This document shows, one piece after another, positions 1-5,734 of a stretch of 8,059 nucleotides of DNA. The notes under the pieces were generated by a model that was given only the letters and a program-made list of their open reading frames with translations, made no database searches and was not told the origin of the DNA. Position numbers and translations under genes: made by a program. Each line of letters starts with the position of its first letter. The first letter of the stretch is position 1. Source of the DNA: Pseudomonadales bacterium (GTDB taxonomy: Bacteria; Pseudomonadota; Gammaproteobacteria; Pseudomonadales; UBA3067); assembly GCA_016763235.1 (NCBI GenBank), contig JAESUE010000142.1, positions 1-8,059 of the forward strand. The letters are read 5' to 3'.

Positions 1-1
1 A

Positions 2-430
2 GACCCCGCGCTGGTCCAACAACATCAACATATACAGTTTTTCAAAATTTGCGGCAAAGAAAACAGCCGACGCCTCTTTCTTGAAACAAAAATGCCGCCC
101 GACAACACCAAAGGGACTCGCTATTATAATGTTCAAGCCATCGCTGAGCTTGATGCCAAAGGGAACGTGGTGTTCTCAATTTTCTGCAATAACACTGCTT
201 TCAGGCAAGTTGAGTATGGCAAAGAGCTGTTTAACGTCGTAAGCCAGCACATTCTCAAACACCGAAATAGCCAACAGCGCTACCCCTGCTATATTACCGA
301 CCTCGACCTTTCCAGCATAAAACATAAGCTTAACCAAGGCAGCGTGTTCTCTATCAGCCAATATTTTCAATTTAAGTTCAAGCTGGAAAAGGCCCTCAAC
401 CAAGCGCTTTTCTCCCATTCTTCACAGTAA
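2..430 (+). CDS. cyaA: Class I adenylate cyclase, C-terminal end (5'-truncated)
   Basis: The frame is open from base 2 to the TAA at 428-430 and gives the last 142 residues of a protein that starts outside the window; the internal ATG at 92 is not its start. Class I adenylate cyclases are cytoplasmic enzymes that make cAMP from ATP for Crp-type regulators; the catalytic part is N-terminal and not seen here. The assignment rests on the tail: a stretch reading YYNVQAIAELDAKGNV, then FSIFCN, then VEYGKELFNVV, then RYPCYITDLDLS, and a final amphipathic helix ending KLEKALNQAL. This resembles the C-terminus of Pseudomonas CyaA as I remember it. Position supports it, since cyaA commonly lies just upstream of the lptM-lysA-dapF cluster. 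The regulatory C-terminus is less conserved than the catalytic domain, so the call depends on both pattern and context. Confidence 0.78.
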   Translation, partial: DPALVQQHQHIQFFKICGKENSRRLFLETKMPPDNTKGTRYYNVQAIAELDAKGNVVFSIFCNNTAFRQVEYGKELFNVVSQHILKHRNSQQRYPCYITDLDLSSIKHKLNQGSVFSISQYFQFKFKLEKALNQALFSHSSQ

Positions 431-463
431 GCAGCACTGCCGATGACAAGACTCAAAAGATCG

Positions 464-494
464 TTGTGCACAGACGCAAGGCTCGGAGTATACT
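464..494 (+). promoter_or_regulatory. Possible promoter for lptM-lysA operon
   Basis: A good -10-like hexamer, TATACT, lies at 489-494, 33 bases before the lptM start. The only -35-like element is TTGTGC at 464-469, which is poor and sits 19 bases away, longer than the preferred 17. The location is right for a promoter separating the operon from cyaA, but the match alone is weak. Confidence 0.3.
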
Positions 495-527
495 TAGCGG
501 CTTTATTCTGACGTAGAGGGGCTCCGC

Positions 528-689
528 ATGATGCGCGCATTAAAAATCAGGCTGCTCTTTATCTCCCTATTGATAGGCACTTTAATCATAGGTGCTTTGA
601 CCCTCTCCGCTTGTGGGCAAAAAGGCCCTCTGAGAATGCCGGGGCCAGAGAATACCTCAGAAAAAAATACCGCAGCCGAAAACAACTAA
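528..689 (+). CDS. lptM: LPS translocon maturation lipoprotein LptM (YifL family)
   Basis: This 53-residue gene reads MMRALKIR, then a hydrophobic segment (residues 9-26), then the lipobox LSAC with the lipidated cysteine at residue 29, followed directly by GQKGPLRMP and a short polar tail. The CGQKGPL block right after the lipobox is the hallmark of the LptM/YifL family. In E. coli LptM is a small outer-membrane lipoprotein that helps the LPS translocon LptDE mature to its correct disulfide form. Two ATGs are adjacent (528 and 531). A purine-rich Shine-Dalgarno, AGAGGGG at 515-521, sits 6-9 bases upstream of them. Position immediately before lysA and dapF is the usual one. The length is normal for the family. 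Confidence 0.9.
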   Translation: MMRALKIRLLFISLLIGTLIIGALTLSACGQKGPLRMPGPENTSEKNTAAENN

Positions 690-723
690 CGGCACAAATT
701 TCTTAACGTTCGATTATTTTCAT

Positions 724-1971
724 ATGGACTACTTTAACTACCAGCAATCCTCACTTTATGCAGAAGACAGCTCCGTTGCAGAATTAGCCGCACGCTACGG
801 CACCCCCTGCTACATCTATTCTCGCGCCACCCTTGAGCGTCATTGGCACGCCTTTAACAAGGCCTTTGGCGATTACCCCCATAAAATCTGTTATGCAGTA
901 AAAGCCAACTCCAATATTGCAGTGCTAAATCTGCTAAGCCGTTTGGGTTCTGGCTTTGATATTGTCTCCATTGGTGAGCTTGAGCGGGTATTAGCCGCTG
1001 GCGGCGACCCCAGCAAGATCGTGTTTTCCGGCGTTGGCAAGCAGGCGCACGAAATCCAGCGTGCCTTGGAAGTGGGCATTCACTGCTTTAATGTAGAATC
1101 CATTCCCGAGTTAGCACGCATCAACGCGGTCGCCAAAACGCTTAAGCTCACGGCGGCAATCTCGCTACGGATTAATCCCGATGTAGACCCTGAGACCCAC
1201 CCCTATATTTCCACTGGGCTCAAAGAAAACAAGTTCGGTATTTCCTTTGACCAAGCCCTTGGTGCCTACCAACAGGCCGAAGCATTCGAGCACCTTCACG
1301 TTGCCGGCATCGACTGCCATATTGGCTCACAGCTAACCCAGCTACAGCCCTTCCTCGACGCTCTCGATCGTGTGCTCAGTCTCTATGAGTTGCTCAAGAA
1401 AGAAGGCATCCAGATCAAGCACCTTGATATCGGCGGCGGACTTGGGGAACGTTATGACGACGAAGTACCACCGGAGCCGGCAGAGTATGCGGCCGCAGTT
1501 CTGAAAAAAATTCGCCCCACAGGCCTCGAAGTGATTATGGAACCAGGCCGTGCCATTGCAGCCAATGCAGGCATTCTGGTCACTCGGGTAGAGTTTCTCA
1601 AAGAAGGCGAAGATCGACATTTCGCCATTGTGGATGCGGCAATGAATGACCTGCTTCGCCCAGCGCTTTACCAGGCATGGCAAGCTATTATCCCTGTTGA
1701 AAAGTCCTCCGGTGGAAAAAGCGCCATCTATGATGTCGTTGGCCCAGTTTGCGAAACCGGTGATTACCTCGGCAAAGGTCGACAACTTTCCATCAAACCC
1801 AACGACCTGCTCGCAGTGCGTTCGTCTGGTGCCTACGGCTTCACCATGAGTTCCAACTACAATAGTAGAAACCGCCCCGCTGAGATCATGGTAGATAAAG
1901 ACAAACACTACCTGATCAAAAAGCGTGAAACCATAGAGGAACAGCTAGCCGGTGAATCACTGCTGCCTTAG
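724..1971 (+). CDS. lysA: Diaminopimelate decarboxylase
   Basis: This 415-residue cytoplasmic PLP enzyme decarboxylates meso-diaminopimelate to L-lysine, the last step of lysine synthesis. Fold-type III (alanine racemase-like barrel) signatures are all present: the Schiff-base lysine K60 in YAVKANSN; HIGSQ at 199-203; the glycine-rich phosphate loop GGGLGERY at 237-244; EPGR at 273-276; the active-site cysteine C343 in CETGDYLGK; and SGAYGFTMSSNYNSRNRPAE at 368-387, with Y371 near the cofactor. The length is standard and no catalytic residue is missing. The ATG at 724 gives the usual N-terminus, although no clear Shine-Dalgarno precedes it (the upstream bases are AT-rich). It may depend on the lptM mRNA, whose stop is only 34 bases upstream. 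It is followed 26 bases later by dapF, whose product is its substrate. Confidence 0.97.
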   Translation: MDYFNYQQSSLYAEDSSVAELAARYGTPCYIYSRATLERHWHAFNKAFGDYPHKICYAVKANSNIAVLNLLSRLGSGFDIVSIGELERVLAAGGDPSKIVFSGVGKQAHEIQRALEVGIHCFNVESIPELARINAVAKTLKLTAAISLRINPDVDPETHPYISTGLKENKFGISFDQALGAYQQAEAFEHLHVAGIDCHIGSQLTQLQPFLDALDRVLSLYELLKKEGIQIKHLDIGGGLGERYDDEVPPEPAEYAAAVLKKIRPTGLEVIMEPGRAIAANAGILVTRVEFLKEGEDRHFAIVDAAMNDLLRPALYQAWQAIIPVEKSSGGKSAIYDVVGPVCETGDYLGKGRQLSIKPNDLLAVRSSGAYGFTMSSNYNSRNRPAEIMVDKDKHYLIKKRETIEEQLAGESLLP

Positions 1972-1997
1972 CCCTAAACCAACAAACAAGAAAACAA

Positions 1998-2852
1998 ATG
2001 GTATTAACATTCACCAAAATGCACGGCTTGGGTAATGACTTTGTTGTACTGGACGGTGTAACACAGGATATCCACCTTTCTACAGAGCAAATCCGCTTTA
2101 TTGCAGATCGACGCTTTGGCGTGGGCTGTGACCAGATTTTACTCGTAGAACCTCCCAGCCTTCCCGATATCGATTTCCGCTACCGCATTTTTAATGCTGA
2201 TGGCAGTGAAGTTGAGCAATGCGGTAACGGCGCGCGCTGCTTCGCCCTTTATGTGAGCCAAAAGAAACTAACGCACAAAAAGGATATTCGTGTTGAAACC
2301 ATGAATGCCACCATAGAGCTGCACATCGAAGAAGATGGGCAGGTGAGGGTAAACATGGGCCAACCCGAACTCAGGCCCGAAAAAATCCCCTTTAAAACGC
2401 GTCAGCAGCAACTCAGCTACCCCCTATCACTAGAAGTCGATAGCGAAACCCAAACCGTCAGCATCGGTGCGGTTTCCATGGGCAACCCCCACGGCGTGTT
2501 GTGTGTCACAGATATTGCCGATGCCAACGTAACAAATATGGGAACTGGCTTGAGTCAGCACCCCGATTTTCCAAATCAGGCTAATATTGGTTTTATGGAA
2601 GTCGTTAATCGCAACCATATTAAACTGCGCGTTTTTGAACGCGGCGCGGGGGAAACATTGGCCTGTGGAACAGGCGCTTGCGCGGCGGTAGTTATCGGCA
2701 TCGAAAGAGGTTTGTTGCAAGGCCCTGTAAAGGTTGAACTGCCCGGTGGCACACTCAGCATAGACTATCGAAAAAGCCACAACAGACAGTATCACAATGT
2801 ACTAATGACCGGCCCGGCTGCATTTGTATTCGAAGGAAGCATCACGCTATGA
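1998..2852 (+). CDS. dapF: Diaminopimelate epimerase
   Basis: This 284-residue cytoplasmic enzyme interconverts LL- and meso-diaminopimelate, supplying both peptidoglycan precursors and the substrate of LysA. It is a cofactor-independent epimerase using two cysteines as acid and base: C75 in NADGSEVEQCGNGARC and C223 in GAGETLACGTGACAA. Both motifs are intact. The N-terminal block FTKMHGLGNDFVVLDG (residues 5-20) and the MGNPHGV block (161-167) are also typical. The start at 1998 yields the family N-terminus; the ribosome site is weak (AAGAAA, AT-rich). Its last four bases overlap the start of the DUF484 gene as ATGA, so those two are probably translationally coupled. Confidence 0.97.
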   Translation: MVLTFTKMHGLGNDFVVLDGVTQDIHLSTEQIRFIADRRFGVGCDQILLVEPPSLPDIDFRYRIFNADGSEVEQCGNGARCFALYVSQKKLTHKKDIRVETMNATIELHIEEDGQVRVNMGQPELRPEKIPFKTRQQQLSYPLSLEVDSETQTVSIGAVSMGNPHGVLCVTDIADANVTNMGTGLSQHPDFPNQANIGFMEVVNRNHIKLRVFERGAGETLACGTGACAAVVIGIERGLLQGPVKVELPGGTLSIDYRKSHNRQYHNVLMTGPAAFVFEGSITL

Positions 2853-3538
2853 GTAATAAGAAAACCCTCAGCTCAGAAGAGGTCACCGCCTACCTGTTAG
2901 AAAACAGGGATTTTTTTGAACAACACCCAGACTCACTGTCGGCCCTTAACGTGCCCCATAACGCGCAAGGCGCAAGCTCTTTAATAGAGCGCCAAGTTAC
3001 TCAGCTCCGCGAGCACAATGAACACCTACGCCATCGCATTGCTGAACTTCTAGAAAATGCCCGTAATAACGACCAGCTTTTTGAAAAAACCCGCAAGTTA
3101 TCATTACTTCTCAACAAAGGTTTTGATTTCACCGAACAGGTCAATAAACTTAGGCAGTCGCTTGCGGAAGATTTTAACGCCGAGTGTTATAGCCTGATTT
3201 TATTTGATAAACCTGCAGTGCAAGAGGGTGACTTCCTTCAAACGATTGCGTCTGAAACAGCCCAAAAACAAGCACCAGGACTTATGGGTATCAAGCATGT
3301 TTTCTGTGGCCACTTAAGAGAACAGGAGTATCAATTTTTATTCCCCAATGAGTATAAAAACATTCACTCCGCCATCGTTATCCCTATAAAGGAAAAAAAC
3401 CTACATGGGTTTATCGCTCTTGGCAGTGTCGATAAAAACCGTTTCCACCCCAAACTTGGCACCTTGTTCGCTGAGTACATCGGAAACATGGTAGGTGGCT
3501 CCCTTGCAAATGCTTTGGCTCTTTCCGGATCGTCATAA
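2849..3538 (+). CDS. DUF484 family protein (YigA-like, GAF-like domain)
   Basis: A 229-residue soluble protein of the DUF484 family, whose molecular role is not established. The N-terminal part (residues 8-35) carries the family pattern VTAYLLENRDFFEQHPD. It is followed by a strongly helical coiled-coil stretch (about 44-90) including SLIERQVTQLREHNEHLRHR. The rest (about 95-225) looks like a GAF-type sensory fold: SLILFD, a GHLREQEYQFLFP segment, and the core SAIVIPI then LHGFIALGS. The gene starts inside the dapF stop (ATGA overlap), implying coupled translation. In Pseudomonas and E. coli the equivalent gene is followed by xerC; here the HAD gene follows instead after 36 bases. No transmembrane segment or enzymatic motif is visible. 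Family assignment is firm; function is unknown. Confidence 0.9.
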   Translation: MSNKKTLSSEEVTAYLLENRDFFEQHPDSLSALNVPHNAQGASSLIERQVTQLREHNEHLRHRIAELLENARNNDQLFEKTRKLSLLLNKGFDFTEQVNKLRQSLAEDFNAECYSLILFDKPAVQEGDFLQTIASETAQKQAPGLMGIKHVFCGHLREQEYQFLFPNEYKNIHSAIVIPIKEKNLHGFIALGSVDKNRFHPKLGTLFAEYIGNMVGGSLANALALSGSS

Positions 3539-3554
3539 AAATCATCCTCCAAAC

Positions 3555-3572
3555 TTTCGGGGTTCACCGAAA
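3555..3572 (+). repeat. Short inverted repeat ahead of the HAD gene
   Basis: TTTCGG at 3555-3560 and CCGAAA at 3567-3572 form a perfect 6-bp dyad around a 6-base loop, ending two bases before the HAD start codon. The only G-rich ribosome-site candidate (GGGG, 3559-3562) lies partly inside the stem. There is no T-run on the + strand, so it is not an obvious terminator; it could modulate translation or be chance. Confidence 0.4.
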
Positions 3573-3574
3573 AA

Positions 3575-4306
3575 ATGAAACCCAACTTTTCTGAAAGCCC
3601 GATCAAGCTAATTAGTTTTGATCTCGACGACACGCTCTGGCATGGCCAACAAGCGGTTGCCGCAGCACAGCAGGCCTTGCATGACTGGCTCGAAAAGCAC
3701 CACCCCCTTATTGCTAAAGAAGCACTCAGCGGGCGCTACTTGGAATTAAGAAAAGAAGTCTCTAACGATTTCCCTGAGCAACTTCACAATCTGACATTCA
3801 TCCGAAAAGAAATTCTTTATCGATTATTTCAAGAAAATTCTGCCACAGAAAACCAAGCCTTAAAATATGCCGAATCTGCATTTGATGTATTTTTTAAAAT
3901 ACGCAACCAGGTAAACTATTTTGAAGGTGCTCTCAGCACTATCAAACAATTAAGAACAAACTTCCAAATTGCCGCGCTTACAAATGGCAATGCGGACATC
4001 AATGCGACCGGACTAACAGCCCACATTGACCATTTTTATTCCGCAGAAATAGTGGGTGCAGCAAAACCAAACCCGAAGATGTTTCGCTTACTTCTCGAAG
4101 ATACCGGCATAAAACCAGCGCAATGCATTCATATTGGTGACCACCCTGAGCATGACGTCCTTACGGCTCAGTCGCTCGGGATTAACACCATATGGTTTAA
4201 CACCTTAAGAAAAAAATGGCCCGAAAAATCCGGGCCAGAAAAGGAGGTTCAAACATTTTCTCAATTACCACAAGCTATTCATGATATTTGCTTGCATCAC
4301 CTATAA
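3575..4306 (+). CDS. HAD-family phosphatase, YigB type
   Basis: A 243-residue cytoplasmic haloacid-dehalogenase-fold hydrolase. All four HAD motifs are present: motif I DLDDT (nucleophile D16, acid/base D18), motif II with T136 in ALTNGN, motif III lysine K164 in GAAKPNPKMF, and motif IV GDHPEHDVLTA (D189, D194) binding magnesium. A helical cap occupies roughly residues 22-115. E. coli YigB, which sits at the same position after the dapF cluster, dephosphorylates FMN and sugar phosphates; that activity is inferred from the family and context, not seen. The last 35 residues contain a small PEKSGPEK repeat, a by-product of a DNA hairpin that serves as a terminator on the opposite strand. The start at 3575 gives the family N-terminus shortly before motif I. 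Confidence 0.9.
   Translation: MKPNFSESPIKLISFDLDDTLWHGQQAVAAAQQALHDWLEKHHPLIAKEALSGRYLELRKEVSNDFPEQLHNLTFIRKEILYRLFQENSATENQALKYAESAFDVFFKIRNQVNYFEGALSTIKQLRTNFQIAALTNGNADINATGLTAHIDHFYSAEIVGAAKPNPKMFRLLLEDTGIKPAQCIHIGDHPEHDVLTAQSLGINTIWFNTLRKKWPEKSGPEKEVQTFSQLPQAIHDICLHHL
4210..4237 (-). terminator. Rho-independent terminator of the sutA-like gene, inside the HAD coding sequence
   Basis: Read on the - strand, TGGCCCG, a 7-base loop (GATTTTT) and CGGGCCA form a perfect 7-bp GC-rich stem (4231-4237 pairing with 4217-4223). It is followed immediately by seven T residues (4216-4210). This is a textbook intrinsic terminator about 126 bases past the stop codon of the - strand gene ending at 4364. 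On the + strand no T-run follows the stem, so it is directional. It falls entirely within the convergent HAD gene. Confidence 0.8.
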
Positions 4307-4363
4307 ATATTTTTCTCAACAATAACGTTAAATAATTGACACCATAAATATTTAATCAACAAA

Positions 4364-4594
4364 TCAGATTGGGCGGCGACCATAATTTGACTCTGGCTTT
4401 TTTGGAGGATCACTCGTAATACCCATACCGACTGCCTCAATGAGACCACCAGCCTTTAGGAATTCATCTATATCATCATTCAGTTTTTTGCGCACATCAT
4501 CTTTCGCAGAAATATTATTGCTGTCTTCTCCCTCATAAGAAAAAAAACTATTCTTTGATTCTTCAGGACTAATTGAACCACCGTAGTTTGCCAT
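4364..4594 (-). CDS. sutA: SutA-like RNA polymerase-binding regulator (short form)
   Basis: This 76-residue acidic protein ends in DPPKKPESNYGRRPI (residues 62-76). That tail closely matches the C-terminus of Pseudomonas SutA as I recall it, a small protein that binds the beta subunit of RNA polymerase and adjusts transcription during slow growth. Residues 30-50 form a charged amphipathic helix (DDVRKKLNDDIDEFLKAGG), corresponding to the RNA polymerase-binding region. The N-terminal arm (1-29) is polar and acidic but shorter than in Pseudomonas SutA, which is about 105 residues. The start is supported by a strong Shine-Dalgarno (AGGAG, 4608-4604), nine bases from the ATG. It converges on the HAD gene with a 57-base gap. 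As I remember, Pseudomonas sutA also lies near the lysA-dapF cluster, which supports orthology. No DNA-binding motif or cysteine is present. Confidence 0.72.
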   Translation of the reverse strand: MANYGGSISPEESKNSFFSYEGEDSNNISAKDDVRKKLNDDIDEFLKAGGLIEAVGMGITSDPPKKPESNYGRRPI

Positions 4595-4603
4595 TACCTT
4601 ATT

Positions 4604-4608
4604 CTCCT
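4604..4608 (-). promoter_or_regulatory. Ribosome-binding site of the sutA-like gene
   Basis: AGGAG on the - strand, nine bases before the ATG at 4594-4592. It is one of the few clear Shine-Dalgarno sequences in the window. It fixes the start of the short SutA-like protein, so the short N-terminus is likely real rather than a misplaced start. Confidence 0.75.
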
Positions 4609-4776
4609 ACTTGCTTACAGATACAGTCCAATATTTATAGCCCAGTGAGCTTTAATTTCTAGCGGAAAAGCGTTTCTTTATTGTGTCTTTCGTGACTTTT
4701 TTGTAACAGAGTTTTACCGCCACTAGAAAACAAATCTTGCAATGCTGTTTTAATATTTTCTACGCATAAGAACGCT

Positions 4777-4816
4777 CGCATTTACGCATTTACGCATTTA
4801 CGCATTTACGCATTTA
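4777..4816. repeat. Five perfect tandem copies of an 8-bp unit (CGCATTTA)
   Basis: Units run 4777-4784, 4785-4792, 4793-4800, 4801-4808 and 4809-4816 with no mismatch. A related TACGCATA lies just upstream at 4761-4768. The array is non-coding, about 180 bases upstream of the sutA-like start and about 410 bases upstream of the first metal-operon gene. Perfect short tandem arrays like this are prone to copy-number change by slippage. Confidence 0.95.
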
Positions 4817-4901
4817 TTATGATCGATCGCAATAAAGACCAATGCAATATTTAACATCAGCACCGCTTACTTCCAGAATACATCCCCTTTTTTTCATATA
4901 A

Positions 4902-4960
4902 AGACGCTAAGCACTACTTCTAGCGTTATGGATAGTAGTGTTGAAGTGCGTCTATTTTTT
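4902..4960 (+). terminator. Terminator-like hairpin with a competing upstream stem (attenuator or sRNA 3' end)
   Basis: AGACGC (4902-4907) pairs with GCGTCT (4948-4953). Inside this, AGCACTACT (4910-4918) pairs with AGTAGTGTT (4934-4942), counting G-U and A-U pairs, to give a long interrupted stem. ATTTTTT (4954-4960) follows, as in an intrinsic terminator on the + strand. ACGCTA (4904-4909) can instead pair with TAGCGT (4921-4926), which would break the outer stem. No + strand gene lies upstream to be terminated, so this may end a small RNA or act inside a long 5' leader of the metal operon. Confidence 0.5.
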
Positions 4961-5101
4961 CACTAGCAAGATGGAGCAACAAAGCCTGAGGGAAAATAGG
5001 CGTGCTAATAAGGCCGAAGTCACTATTGCTATGGGTATATATCAACTAAGAATAGATTTACATTGTGCTGTAACAACTCAAATAAACACGACCCATTTAA
5101 A

Positions 5102-5142
5102 GTAAAGATCCCTGTAAGAGTTCAGATTGCAAGGATCTTCAC
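5102..5142 (+). repeat. Imperfect 10-bp inverted repeat forming a possible leader stem
   Basis: GTAAAGATCC (5102-5111) and GGATCTTCAC (5133-5142) pair with one mismatch around a 21-base loop. No T-run follows. The right arm overlaps the separate dyad at 5126-5149, so the two structures cannot form together in RNA. Confidence 0.55.
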
Positions 5143-5149
5143 TTGCAAT
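5126..5149. promoter_or_regulatory. Candidate operator: 8-bp inverted repeat with 8-bp spacer
   Basis: ATTGCAAG (5126-5133) and CTTGCAAT (5142-5149) are perfect inverted copies separated by 8 bases. Each TTGCAA core is itself palindromic. A dyad of this size, 79 bases before the first gene of a metal-efflux operon, fits a binding site for a dimeric regulator. It does not match the CueR or CusR consensus I know, so the regulator is not identified. Confidence 0.45.
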
Positions 5150-5227
5150 TCAAGAAAACTCGCCCCAGAATGAGCTTAAGGGCTTCTCTATTACATAACC
5201 TAGGATTTTGCCAACAACACATTCCCC

Positions 5228-5638
5228 ATGAATCGTCTAATTCGTAAGCGTATGACCCTTTATTTTTTACTAGCCGTACTGTTAGGTCAGTTTATTGGCG
5301 CATCATGGTCGTGCACGATAGAAGAGCAGGCAAGCCCAAGGTCATCCGCTTTTAGCTTACACGGCGAACACCAAGCCCATTCGCAAACGAGGCAAAAGCC
5401 TGTAAACGAACACTCTGTTTACCAGACAAAGGAATCACCCGATAGCGCAACGAGCTGTTGTAACGACGACAGCCCGTGCTCTACGCACCATTGCAGTACG
5501 ATTTATCTGGCCCACTCATTCGAAACCCTCGCCGCGTCTCCCCGCAACAAGCTTCATCCCCCCCTTTATACCAACTCCATCAAACGCGCACCGCTCCCTC
5601 TATATCGCCCGCCTATTCTCCCTCTCTCGCAAGCGTAG
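5228..5638 (+). CDS. Small exported Cys/His-rich protein, putative periplasmic metal binder
   Basis: A 136-residue protein with a positively charged start (MNRLIRKR) and a hydrophobic segment (residues 10-27), giving a probable signal peptide ending near residue 28. The mature part is low in hydrophobics and rich in potential metal ligands: C29, HGEHQAH (45-51), H62, and the cluster CCNDDSPCSTHHC (77-89). The end of the protein, PLYRPPILPLSQA, resembles the tails of small proteins encoded ahead of metal RND pumps (CopL-, CzcI- or DUF2946-like). I cannot assign it firmly to one of those families. It is followed by the outer-membrane factor and CusB-type adaptor genes, so a role in copper/silver binding or sensing in the periplasm is inferred. 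No Shine-Dalgarno is visible before 5228; an alternative ATG at 5252 would leave only two residues (MT) before the hydrophobic stretch. Confidence 0.65.
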   Translation: MNRLIRKRMTLYFLLAVLLGQFIGASWSCTIEEQASPRSSAFSLHGEHQAHSQTRQKPVNEHSVYQTKESPDSATSCCNDDSPCSTHHCSTIYLAHSFETLAASPRNKLHPPLYTNSIKRAPLPLYRPPILPLSQA

Positions 5639-5734
5639 TTTATTCCGCTGCAAGCTAGCGGTGCTCCAACAAAAAGCCTTTCAACGATGTGAGAAGAACA
5701 TGCTTAGCAACATCCGCGCCCCTGCTTCATACAC

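Larger units (their letters stand above)
4595..5227. other. 633-base gene-poor region between the sutA-like gene and the metal-efflux operon
   Basis: No convincing protein gene is visible on either strand; stops are frequent and the longest + strand stretch with an ATG is 44 codons (4971-5105) without a ribosome site. The region must carry the - strand promoter for the sutA-like gene and the + strand promoter of the metal operon, but neither is clear. A TATAAA -10-like element on the - strand (4639-4634) has only a poor -35. The notable contents are an octamer tandem repeat (4777-4816), a palindromic GATCGATC shortly after it, a terminator-like hairpin with a competing stem (4902-4960), and overlapping dyads at 5102-5149. 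The region is more AT-rich than the flanking genes. Confidence 0.7.

Noticed and set aside
1342..1908. A 188-codon open frame on the - strand inside lysA.
   Set aside because: It is antisense to a fully intact lysA with all motifs; its translation has no recognisable domain and no ribosome site. Shadow frame.
2430..2795. A 121-codon open frame on the - strand inside dapF.
   Set aside because: Shadow of dapF: it covers the catalytic GAGETLACGTGA coding region and has no independent support.
4303..4354. Two copies of ATAAATATTT and an imperfect AT-rich dyad (4329-4337 with 4346-4354) between the HAD and sutA-like genes, considered as a bidirectional terminator.
   Set aside because: The stems are almost all A-T, contain a mismatch and lack a following T-run; the GC-rich hairpin at 4217-4237 is a far better terminator for the - strand.
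4777..4816. The octamer array as a CRISPR or plasmid-iteron array.
   Set aside because: Units are 8 bp with no spacers between them; CRISPR repeats are longer with unique spacers, and iterons are usually around 17-22 bp.
5024..5091. Possible + strand promoter for the metal operon (TTGCTA at 5026, TATATA at 5036, TTGTGC at 5063).
   Set aside because: No pair of elements has both acceptable sequence and 16-18 base spacing, so no promoter is claimed.
4971..5105. A 44-codon + strand reading frame starting ATG GAG CAA CAA in the gene-poor region.
   Set aside because: No ribosome site, no recognisable motif or signal peptide, and the length is expected by chance; part of it overlaps nothing conserved that I can name.
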